Shown here piece by piece: positions 1 to 5,980 of a stretch of 64,000 nt of DNA (position 1 is the first letter of the stretch; each line of letters opens with the position of its first letter). The DNA is from UKL13-2 sp038321965 (lineage in GTDB: Bacteria; Pseudomonadota; Gammaproteobacteria; Burkholderiales; Usitatibacteraceae). Under the pieces are notes generated by a model. That model was not told where the DNA came from. It did no database searches and saw only the letters and a list, made by a program, of their open reading frames with translations. A program made the position numbers and the translations under genes. The stretch covers positions 1 to 64,000 of the forward strand of contig JBBQFL010000011.1 in the NCBI GenBank assembly GCA_038321965.1. The letters are read 5' to 3'.

Positions 1-2
1 GA

Positions 3-152
3 CTGGCGATGCGGGACGCTGGGCGTTTTGGGTCCTCCCTGACCTTCCCCCCCTGCGGCGCTAAAGACCGCGAAATAGCGCTAGCTGTAGAGATTTCAAG
101 GTGGTTCATTTGGGCTGTAAATCGGCGCAATAAAATTCAAGGAGTGCAATAA
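3..152 (+). CDS. Left-truncated ORF, unknown, end of a phage-type gene
   Basis: One frame is open from the window edge to a TAA that ends directly before the ATG at 153. The visible 49 residues (ending NRRNKIQGVQ) carry no motif I recognise. The ribosome-binding site of the next gene (GGAG near 140) lies inside this frame, and zero spacing between stop and next start is typical of packed phage genes. That favours a real gene, but the length is short enough for chance. The function cannot be judged from this fragment. Confidence 0.35.
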   Translation: MAMRDAGRFGSSLTFPPCGAKDREIALAVEISRWFIWAVNRRNKIQGVQ

Positions 153-746
153 ATGACGCGCAAAAATCGGATGTTTCAAAAAGACGTGGCAGCGGCGCTG
201 GGAATCAGTGCAAGCATGGTCACGAGGCTCAAGCAGCAAGGCATGCCGACGAACTCTATCGCTGGCGCCAAGCGCTGGCGTGAAACCAACTTGTCGCCGA
301 ATTTGACCAAGGGCGTGCGCGCTTCGTGGGCCACAGAAAAAAATTCAGAAAATTTCGGCCGCGCTGAATCGGTGGAACGGGCCGAATTGATCGCGTTACT
401 CGCAGAAACAGATTTTGAAAAATGGGAATCAAAACTGCGAGCGGCCTTGCGTGCTGTACCACACCAGCAGCGCGAACAGGTGATGATGCCGCGCCCCGTT
501 TGGACACTGCTGACCGCGCCAGTCATGGCGCTCCTCGACGAGCTGGACAGCCTCGACCCACCAACAGAACCTTCTGCCGTCGCAACCGTCGACGATCCCG
601 CCGGCGATCCGCTGCCTGGCGTGTTTATGTACCTGGTGGCCGCTGACCAAGTTGGGGTGTGGGACCCGCGCACGGGTGAACCGCGCCCACAGGTCTGGAT
701 ACCTGCCGGAGAGCGGCTGGGAGTCGGGCTCAAGGGGGCGTTATGA
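153..746 (+). CDS. Putative phage terminase small subunit / DNA-packaging protein (HTH)
   Basis: This is a 197-residue protein with an N-terminal helix-turn-helix (residues about 7-35, FQKDVAAALGISASMVTRLK), as in Nu1-like small terminase subunits that recognise phage DNA for packaging. Residues about 60-130 are helical and charged. The C-terminal third is rich in Pro and Asp and has no known motif. The start is supported by GGAG about 10 bases upstream. The stop overlaps the next start by four bases (ATGA at 743), so the two are probably coupled. The role is inferred from the HTH and from the capsid gene downstream. A transcriptional regulator of the element is the main alternative. Confidence 0.5.
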   Translation: MTRKNRMFQKDVAAALGISASMVTRLKQQGMPTNSIAGAKRWRETNLSPNLTKGVRASWATEKNSENFGRAESVERAELIALLAETDFEKWESKLRAALRAVPHQQREQVMMPRPVWTLLTAPVMALLDELDSLDPPTEPSAVATVDDPAGDPLPGVFMYLVAADQVGVWDPRTGEPRPQVWIPAGERLGVGLKGAL

Positions 747-1231
747 AACCCAACACCTGGTCGAACGATCTAGGCATCAGGGATCATCGCATTGCGGCAG
801 ACGACGAGCGTGCTGAGAGCGGTTCGCTTGATCGTCTGCGCGACCTTGAGGCCGTTAGGGCTGCACTTGCTGCGGGTCGAAAACTGTCCCCAAAATTAAA
901 AAAATACGTGTGTGATGGCATCGCCGCATTTCTGGCAGAGCCTTCGAAGGGGCTAGATCGTTGCCTACAATTGAACGTAGGCCGAGGCCAGCACGCTTTC
1001 GAGACGAGGCAGGCGCTACAACGTAAGAACGTGCTCATCATCAACATTGCCGATGAAGTTGGTGGCACTTTTTCAAGATGTGCGACAGGAACGGCACAGG
1101 TGATCTCTGGCGAACGCGCGGCACCAACACCCAAGGCAGCTGATTACGTTATGGAGTTCCGGAAAGAATATGCCGACCAGACCCCAAGCCCCGGCGCGGT
1201 TTATACCCGGCTGCGAAGTCGCGGCAGTTAG
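743..1231 (+). CDS. Hypothetical phage-element protein
   Basis: This 162-residue protein has no recognised family. It is basic and helical, with a stretch VLIINIADEVGG near residues 95-107 and a Pro-rich part near residues 129-150. It overlaps the previous gene by ATGA, so it is probably translated with the putative small terminase. A perfect 31-base palindrome begins two bases after its stop. By position, between a packaging-like gene and the capsid gene, a head-assembly or packaging accessory role is possible, but no residue supports one. Confidence 0.55.
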   Translation: MKPNTWSNDLGIRDHRIAADDERAESGSLDRLRDLEAVRAALAAGRKLSPKLKKYVCDGIAAFLAEPSKGLDRCLQLNVGRGQHAFETRQALQRKNVLIINIADEVGGTFSRCATGTAQVISGERAAPTPKAADYVMEFRKEYADQTPSPGAVYTRLRSRGS

Positions 1232-1232
1232 A

Positions 1233-1263
1233 CTTTTTGGAAGATCGCCGATCTTCCAAAAAG
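1233..1263. repeat. Perfect 31-bp palindrome after the gene ending at 1231
   Basis: Fifteen bases on each side of C1248 are exact reverse complements (left arm begins CTTTTTGGAAGATCG). The T-tract is on the left arm and the A-tract on the right, the reverse of an intrinsic terminator, so the RNA would form a stem closed by U-A pairs with no trailing U-run. It could be an RNA-stability or processing hairpin or a protein-binding site. Confidence 0.75.
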
Positions 1264-1335
1264 CTGCTTCACTCTGAATATTTTCGCGTGATCGTCGATG
1301 AGACGAAAAGTCGATGTAGCCAGCTCTAATGGCGC

Positions 1336-1563
1336 ATGGATGACAAAACCCCCAAGCCACATAACGCGTCAATTATCGCCCGCAAGGACCTATCGGTCCT
1401 GATGCAGGTTGGTGAAATGAGGCTGGAAGTTCATCTCACGCCAGCGCACGCAATTGGCCTGGGTGAATTCCTAATCGACAGCGCCGTGGCGATCCTGCAG
1501 CCGGTCGCTACTGCCACCACTTCCCCCACAATGGAGATACCCCCATGCCAGACGGTTCAATGA
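1336..1563 (+). CDS. Small hypothetical phage-element protein
   Basis: This is a 75-residue ORF with no recognised domain. It begins with a polar MDDKTPKPHN stretch and has a plausible amphipathic helix near residues 33-55 (MRLEVHLTPAHAIGLGEFLI). It overlaps the start of the protease-capsid gene by 19 bases in another frame, as often seen between phage head genes. No strong ribosome-binding site is seen at 1336. It is probably real because it fills the only gap in the gene row, but this is weak support. Confidence 0.45.
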   Translation: MDDKTPKPHNASIIARKDLSVLMQVGEMRLEVHLTPAHAIGLGEFLIDSAVAILQPVATATTSPTMEIPPCQTVQ

Positions 1564-3356
1564 TTGAGCGCGGCAGGCTTGGGCTGCAGACGCGGCTTAT
1601 GCCGCTTGCTGTCGCCGATGCTGCCCTACGCACTGCAGAAGTTACCTGGACAACCGGCGCAGGCGTTCGCCGCTATGACTATGAGCGGCAGCGCTTCTAC
1701 AACGAAATGCTTTCACTCAACCCGGCACACGTCCAAATGGATCGTTTTGCCAGCGGCAATTCGCCACTACTCGACTCGCATACCGGATACGGTGTCGCGT
1801 CGGTTCTTGGCGTTGTAGATCGTGCCAGCCTTAATCCCCCGGTGGCCACGGTGCGATTCTCGCAACGCGATGCGGTGGAGCCGGTTTTCAAGGATGTGCG
1901 TGACGGCATTCTGAAAAATGTATCAGTGGGCTATCGAGTCGGACGCTACGAAATGACTCCCCCGCCAACAGGCGAAGGCGACTGGACATATCTCGCTGTC
2001 GATTGGACGCCTATGGAGCTTTCGATTGTGCCAATCGGAGCTGACGCAGGCGCGACGTTTCGCGCACAACCTCCCGGCAACGTAGGACCTTGCGAATTCG
2101 TTCTACCCCCAGTCGATCATGAGCGGGTGCACGAAATTCGCAGCCGCACTACGCTTTGTGGGCTAGGCGAAGATTTTGCAAATCGCCTGATTTATGGCGG
2201 CACCTCTCTCGACGCCTGCTTCCGACAAATTGTCGATGCAATCGCCGCAGAACAACCTCAAACACCAATAGGAGTAAGCATGCAAACTACTGACAACACT
2301 GACGGCGCGGTAATTCCGCAGGTCCGTCTCATGGGCGAAGCACTGGCCGCACGCTACAACTGCGGCACCGCGTCGGATCAAGCGCGCCAATATCGCCGGA
2401 CCAGCCTGGTCGAGATGGCGCAGCAATGCCTGGAGCTGCGCGGCATTCGCACATCGATGATGAGCGATGACCAGATACTGCAGCGCACCATGACGACGAC
2501 GAGTGACTTTACGGGCCTCTTGAGCGACACCGGCAATCGGTTACTGCGCAAGGGCTATGACAGCTATAAAGGCGGCTTGAAGCAGTGCGCTCGCCAAATC
2601 ACGGCACCGGACTTTCGCGCGATCAATAAGCTGATGCTGTCGGAAGCGCCGGCCTTGAGGAAGGTTCTCCCAGGCGGCGAAGTGAAACGCGGACCGATGA
2701 CCGAATCGAAGGCCAGCTACAACCTTGAAACCTTCGCGCGCATCTTCGGCATTACAAGACAGGCGCTGATCAATGACGATCTGGAAGCGTTCGCTACGCT
2801 GGCTACAAGTTTTGGCCGCGCGGCTGCCGAATTTGAGTGCTCTCAACTGGTCACGCTATTAACTGGCAATCCAACGATGAGTGACGGCGTCGCCCTGTTT
2901 CACGCCTCGCATGGCAACAAGTCGGGAAGCCCTGGGGCAATATCGGTGACGACACTCGGCGCGGCCAAGTCCGCGATGCGCCTGCAGAAGGGTCTCGATG
3001 GTGTCACGCCGATTGATGCGACGCCTGCTTTTCTTATCGTGCCGGCGGCTTTGGAAGCAATAGCGCTTCAGTTTGTGACGCAAATTTCGCCAGCATTGGC
3101 GACCTCTGTGAACCCGTTCTCAGGAAATTTGCAAGTGATCGTGGATCCTCGCCTTGATGCTGTGTCGGCCACAGTGTGGTATCTCGCAGCGGATCCGGGA
3201 GCTATCGACACGATCGAATATGCCTACCTCGATTCTGCACCTGGTCTACAGCTTGAGACTCGCATGGGTTTCGATGTTGAAGGTCTTGAAATGAAAGCCC
3301 GCCTCGACTTCGGGTGCAGCATCTACGAACATCGCGGCCTGTATCAGAACGCATAG
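1545..3356 (+). CDS. Prohead protease-major capsid protein fusion
   Basis: This 603-residue protein makes and matures a phage head. Residues about 1-180 resemble the HK97-type prohead protease (family U35/S78). The candidate catalytic His is in LLDSHTGYGVASVLGVVDRA and the candidate Ser in ILKNVSVGYRVGRYEM. A linker (about 185-245) leads to a major capsid region with FARIFGITRQALINDDLEAF and LFHASHGNK, resembling the Mu gpT/HK97 capsid group. An in-frame ATG at 2280 (Met246) has its own GGAG, so free capsid may also be made. GGAG at about 1532 supports the start at 1545. No portal or large terminase gene is visible; they may lie to the left of the window. No tail genes follow. Confidence 0.85.
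   Translation: MPDGSMIERGRLGLQTRLMPLAVADAALRTAEVTWTTGAGVRRYDYERQRFYNEMLSLNPAHVQMDRFASGNSPLLDSHTGYGVASVLGVVDRASLNPPVATVRFSQRDAVEPVFKDVRDGILKNVSVGYRVGRYEMTPPPTGEGDWTYLAVDWTPMELSIVPIGADAGATFRAQPPGNVGPCEFVLPPVDHERVHEIRSRTTLCGLGEDFANRLIYGGTSLDACFRQIVDAIAAEQPQTPIGVSMQTTDNTDGAVIPQVRLMGEALAARYNCGTASDQARQYRRTSLVEMAQQCLELRGIRTSMMSDDQILQRTMTTTSDFTGLLSDTGNRLLRKGYDSYKGGLKQCARQITAPDFRAINKLMLSEAPALRKVLPGGEVKRGPMTESKASYNLETFARIFGITRQALINDDLEAFATLATSFGRAAAEFECSQLVTLLTGNPTMSDGVALFHASHGNKSGSPGAISVTTLGAAKSAMRLQKGLDGVTPIDATPAFLIVPAALEAIALQFVTQISPALATSVNPFSGNLQVIVDPRLDAVSATVWYLAADPGAIDTIEYAYLDSAPGLQLETRMGFDVEGLEMKARLDFGCSIYEHRGLYQNA
2271..2282 (+). promoter_or_regulatory. Internal ribosome-binding site and in-frame ATG for capsid
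   Basis: GGAG at 2271-2274 is followed after five bases by ATG at 2280, in frame with the fusion gene (codon 246). The position matches the junction between protease linker and capsid domain. Internal initiation here would give a 358-residue capsid protein without protease, in line with the excess of capsid over protease that heads need. This is inference from the sequence. Confidence 0.6.
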
Positions 3357-3363
3357 TTTTGTG

Positions 3364-3397
3364 GATGGTGCGCGGGGAGTCCGCCTCGCGCACCATC
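3364..3397. terminator. Strong GC-rich hairpin after the capsid gene
   Basis: GATGGTGCGCG at 3364-3374 is exactly complementary to CGCGCACCATC at 3387-3397, with a 12-base loop, beginning eight bases after the capsid stop. No U-run follows. It may stabilise the 3' end of the capsid mRNA or act as a factor-dependent stop. Confidence 0.45.
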
Positions 3398-3469
3398 GCG
3401 ACCCTTGGTCGGGCGCGAAGGTACTAAGGACACTGACCGGAAATTTCCGGGAGTCGCTTCCAGGCGTGT

Positions 3470-3781
3470 ATGCGCGACAGCGGCACCTCCGATATGCAAA
3501 ACCTTAAGCATATGAAAATCTCGCCACACATGAATCATTGGACCAAATCAGTGCCAGACGCGGCACCGGGCAACCGCAGGCGGTTCATACGCAGCGTTGT
3601 CAACCGCATGGTTCACATAGAGGCTCAAAAATTCGAATTACAGCGTCGCGACCAGCTCCTTGCGGAGTTCGAAGATCATCTTGAGCGCGGCGGCAGTATT
3701 GGCGATTGGATAAACCGTTATAGCGGACCGCTGCAGTTTGGTTCACTGGGCCCGAATGAGGAAGAAAATGGACATACATGA
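3470..3781 (+). CDS. Hypothetical protein of the phage element
   Basis: This ORF of up to 103 residues is basic in its first half (GNRRRFIRSVVNRMVHIEAQKF) and helical and acidic later. Its true start is uncertain: in-frame ATGs at 3470, 3494, 3515 and 3531 all lack a clear ribosome-binding site. It overlaps the start of the next gene by 14 bases. No family is recognised. The basic, helical composition would suit a nucleic-acid or head-associated protein, but this is a guess. Confidence 0.45.
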   Translation: MRDSGTSDMQNLKHMKISPHMNHWTKSVPDAAPGNRRRFIRSVVNRMVHIEAQKFELQRRDQLLAEFEDHLERGGSIGDWINRYSGPLQFGSLGPNEEENGHT

Positions 3782-4085
3782 TCAGGTCACGCAGGAAGCG
3801 TATGAGCGCGGCGCGAAAGCTGCCGTTGCAGACGCAAAATTGTTCAAAACAAAAGACGGGTTACGCGCGCTCGTAAGACGTGCGTTCGATCCAGCAAGAC
3901 AAGGCTTGATGGCAGACCACACCAGGGTAATGAGGGACCCGAATAACTTGGAAATGACCGGCGCAGTTAAATTGTCGCGTCGCGTCACCCAGGACGATGT
4001 TGATGAGTTGCTTGGATACCAGTCCGTACTGACCGGTTGGATTGATGGACTGTTGAGCAAGGGGCATATAGTCATCGTCGAATAA
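3768..4085 (+). CDS. Hypothetical protein of the phage element
   Basis: This 105-residue protein starts at MDIHDQ, chosen because GAGGAAG lies eight bases upstream of ATG 3768; an ATG 30 bases earlier lacks such a site. It is helical and charged (DQVTQEAYERGAKAAVADAK near the start, VTQDDVDELLGYQSVLTGWI near the end). No known domain is seen. It overlaps the previous gene, so the two are probably co-translated. Hairpins at 4104-4120 and 4143-4174 end the unit. Confidence 0.55.
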   Translation: MDIHDQVTQEAYERGAKAAVADAKLFKTKDGLRALVRRAFDPARQGLMADHTRVMRDPNNLEMTGAVKLSRRVTQDDVDELLGYQSVLTGWIDGLLSKGHIVIVE

Positions 4086-4142
4086 GTAGCGCCGGGAATG
4101 AACCCGGACACAATGTCCGGTATAGATCGCGTCATCAATGTA

Positions 4143-4174
4143 AAAAACGCCTGGCTGACATGCTGGGCGTTTTT
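4143..4174. terminator. Bidirectional intrinsic terminator
   Basis: AAAAACGCC at 4143-4151 pairs with GGCGTTTTT at 4166-4174, giving a nine-bp stem with an A-tract on the left and a T-tract on the right, so it can work on either strand. A smaller hairpin (CCGGACA, loop CAA, TGTCCGG at 4104-4120) lies just upstream. Confidence 0.7.
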
Positions 4175-4220
4175 ACGTCGCGGCATTAAAAATAGTTGGC
4201 TGATGGTTGCCCTCCCTTTA

Positions 4221-4249
4221 TTGACTTGATAGCAACACGGGGCTAGACT
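4221..4249 (+). promoter_or_regulatory. Candidate sigma-70 promoter for the 4326 gene
   Basis: TTGACT at 4221-4226 and TAGACT at 4244-4249 are separated by 17 bases. Five of six and four of six bases match consensus. This would start RNA near 4257, about 70 bases before the next ATG. It lies after a terminator, so the 4326 gene is probably a separate unit. Confidence 0.55.
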
Positions 4250-4325
4250 TGTTTTGCCACTGGTCTTTTATACGGTGGACATGCGAGGCGGTCGTGACCA
4301 ACTGCCAAATTGAAAAGGAAATACC

Positions 4326-4670
4326 ATGAACACCTTGATTGAAAGGGAAGCAGTGCAATTCATCCTCAATGGCCGTACCTTCGATACAGCCACATCATCG
4401 CAAGTAGCAGTACATCGCGGCGTCGTAATTCCAGACGAGTACAGCGAGTACAACGGCGCGGAGCAGCAGCGCTTCGAGTGCATCCTTTACAGGACCGCCA
4501 AAGGTAATTTCTTTCTACACGAACACGAAACTATCAAATACCCCAAGGGTAAGCCCGTAGTGTCTGACGAGGCGACGGAAATGCCCGCGGAAGTAGCCGC
4601 TGAATGGATAAGTGGAGTCGGGGCGGCAATCATTGACGGCACCGGCCTACCGTTACCTGAATCGGCATAG
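4326..4670 (+). CDS. Hypothetical protein, single-gene unit in the phage element
   Basis: This 114-residue protein has AAAAGGAAA just upstream of its start, its own candidate promoter (4221-4249) and its own terminator (4690-4713), so it looks like an independently expressed small gene. The sequence alternates beta-like stretches (AVQFILNGRTFDTA, FECILYRTAKGNFFLHEHE) and ends with a helical AEVAAEWISGVGAAI. I recognise no family. Single-gene units at the edge of prophages are often lysogenic-conversion or accessory genes, which is only a suggestion from position. Confidence 0.6.
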   Translation: MNTLIEREAVQFILNGRTFDTATSSQVAVHRGVVIPDEYSEYNGAEQQRFECILYRTAKGNFFLHEHETIKYPKGKPVVSDEATEMPAEVAAEWISGVGAAIIDGTGLPLPESA

Positions 4671-4689
4671 CGCCGCTCATCCAGAAAAG

Positions 4690-4713
4690 AGCCCGCTTAC
4701 GCGGGCTTTTTTT
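4690..4713 (+). terminator. Intrinsic terminator
   Basis: AGCCCGC, loop TTAC, GCGGGCT (4690-4707) is followed by a run of seven T. It lies 20 bases after the stop of the gene at 4326-4670. Confidence 0.85.
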
Positions 4714-4848
4714 CGCCTCGCTGAAACCTATTTTTTCGCCTTTCAGTGCGTAATTTACGCTTCATTTGCTGCGCCTTTTTGTGTTCGGTATCGGCTAGCC
4801 CGTAGCGAGACGGTTTTACCCTCTGTATTGGACATTTATTGGACACCG

Positions 4849-4875
4849 AAAAGAAAAACGGCGCTAAAAGCGCCG
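4849..4875 (-). terminator. Intrinsic terminator downstream of tRNA-Val
   Basis: Read on the minus strand, a CGGCGCT/AGCGCCG hairpin (4875-4859) is followed by TTTTTCTTTT. It starts 18 bases past the CCA end of the tRNA and would end its transcript. Confidence 0.8.
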
Positions 4876-4892
4876 TAAGTCATTGATTCTAT

Positions 4893-4967
4893 TGGTGGGC
4901 GGTACTGGGTTCGAACCAGTGACCCCTGCCGTGTGAAGGCAGTGCTCTACCGCTGAGCTAACCACCC
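4893..4967 (-). tRNA. tRNA-Val (anticodon CAC)
   Basis: This 75-base cloverleaf reads valine GUG codons. The acceptor stem GGGTGGT pairs with ACCGCCC (one G-U pair), discriminator A is followed by an encoded CCA, the D-arm has AGCTCAGCGGTAGAGC, the anticodon stem CTGCC/GGCAG holds the loop TTCACAC, and the T-arm has GGTTCGAACC. The anticodon lies at 4933-4935. Its 3' end faces the phage-like genes, the usual arrangement when an integrase has used a tRNA 3' end as attachment site. Confidence 0.95.
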
Positions 4968-5053
4968 ACGTGGTTGAAGCGCGGATTTAAGCATAACCCC
5001 CCTTGTTCGGTCAAACTAGCGGTTGCATTCAATCGACTTGGAATGATGGGGAA

Positions 5054-5788
5054 ATGGAAAATCCGGAACCACTGCGACTTTCAAAATTAATGTCCGAACG
5101 CGGCATTTGCTCGCGCCGCGAAGCCGACGAATACATTGCGCGCGGCTGGGTGTTTGTCGATGGCGTACGCGTCAGTGAACTCGGCACCAAAGTGCTGCCG
5201 AGTGTGGCCGTGAAGCTCGACCGCGCGGCGGTCGCGGCGCAAACTGACCGTATGACGGTGTTGCTCAACAAACCGATCGGCTATGTGTCCAGTCAGCCCG
5301 AGCCCGGCTACCAGCCGGCCATTGTGCTGATCAAGCCGGAAAATCAGATGCCAGGTGAAACCGTTGAGTTCAAACGCGAGCACTTGAAAGAGCTGGCGCC
5401 GGCAGGGCGGCTCGATATCGATTCCACAGGTCTGCTTGTGTTGACGCAGGATGGACGCATCGCCAAGCAACTCATTGGTGAGAATTCCGATATCGACAAG
5501 GAATATCTGGTGCGCGTGGAGGGCACGCTATTGCCTGTCAATTTGAAGCTGCTCAATCATGGGCTTTCGCTGGATGGCAAAGCGCTCAAGCCCGCCAAGG
5601 TGCGCTGGCAAAACGAGGATCAGCTCAATTTCATTCTGCGCGAAGGCAAGAAGCGGCAGATCAGGCGCATGTGCGAGTTGGTGGGGTTACGTGTGGTTGG
5701 TTTGAAACGTATTCGGATCGGGCGCGTTGTGCTTGGAGATTTGCCGATTGGGCAGTGGCGGTTTTTGCGTGTGGATGAGGCGTTTTAG
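5054..5788 (+). CDS. rluF: 23S rRNA pseudouridine synthase, RluB/E/F family (RluF-like)
   Basis: The enzyme isomerises a uridine in 23S rRNA to pseudouridine. This 244-residue protein has an N-terminal S4 RNA-binding domain (about 5-50, RLSKLMSERGICSRREADEY). The catalytic domain has LLNKPIGYVSS and the signature AGRLDIDSTGLLVLTQDG, whose first Asp is the expected catalytic residue. The following DKEYLVRVEG and GKKRQIRRMCELVGL are typical of the RluF type. The start at MENPEP is chosen because a TTG 51 bases upstream has no ribosome-binding site. It stands alone between the tRNA and the decarboxylase. RluB or RluE are alternatives within the family. Confidence 0.85.
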   Translation: MENPEPLRLSKLMSERGICSRREADEYIARGWVFVDGVRVSELGTKVLPSVAVKLDRAAVAAQTDRMTVLLNKPIGYVSSQPEPGYQPAIVLIKPENQMPGETVEFKREHLKELAPAGRLDIDSTGLLVLTQDGRIAKQLIGENSDIDKEYLVRVEGTLLPVNLKLLNHGLSLDGKALKPAKVRWQNEDQLNFILREGKKRQIRRMCELVGLRVVGLKRIRIGRVVLGDLPIGQWRFLRVDEAF

Positions 5789-5814
5789 GGGCTGTTTTTG
5801 GTTGCATCATATGG

Positions 5815-5862
5815 TGACCGCTCGGCCGCCCGTGGGAGAGGGGCCGAGGGAGAGGGGGAGAC
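5815..5862. repeat. G-rich intergenic repeat-like sequence
   Basis: The G-rich stretch holds GGGAGAGGGGCCGAGGGAGAG, an imperfect duplication of a GGGAGAGGG unit. It resembles dispersed 'gagaggg' intergenic repeats common in proteobacteria. Only one copy of this exact form is in the window, so multi-copy status is not shown. Confidence 0.35.
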
Positions 5863-5910
5863 CGCAAATAAATCACCACCCATCCCACACACCCGATAGA
5901 CCGAACACAA

Positions 5911-5939
5911 TTCGGGCAATCCTCACTCTGCCGTATAAT
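5911..5939 (+). promoter_or_regulatory. Candidate promoter of the decarboxylase gene
   Basis: A perfect -10 box TATAAT is at 5934-5939. The -35 region at 17-base spacing (TTCGGG, 5911-5916) is poor. RNA would start about 35 bases before ATG 5981. A weak -35 box suggests activator dependence, which would fit an inducible decarboxylase, but this is inference. Confidence 0.5.
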
Positions 5940-5980
5940 CCGCCGCTCGCCAACCTGACTTCGCGCCGCTAGGAAACAAC

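Noticed and set aside
4612..4878. Plus-strand ORF of 88 codons next to tRNA-Val
   Set aside because: It covers a clear terminator on each strand and overlaps the end of the 4326 gene. It has no integrase motif.
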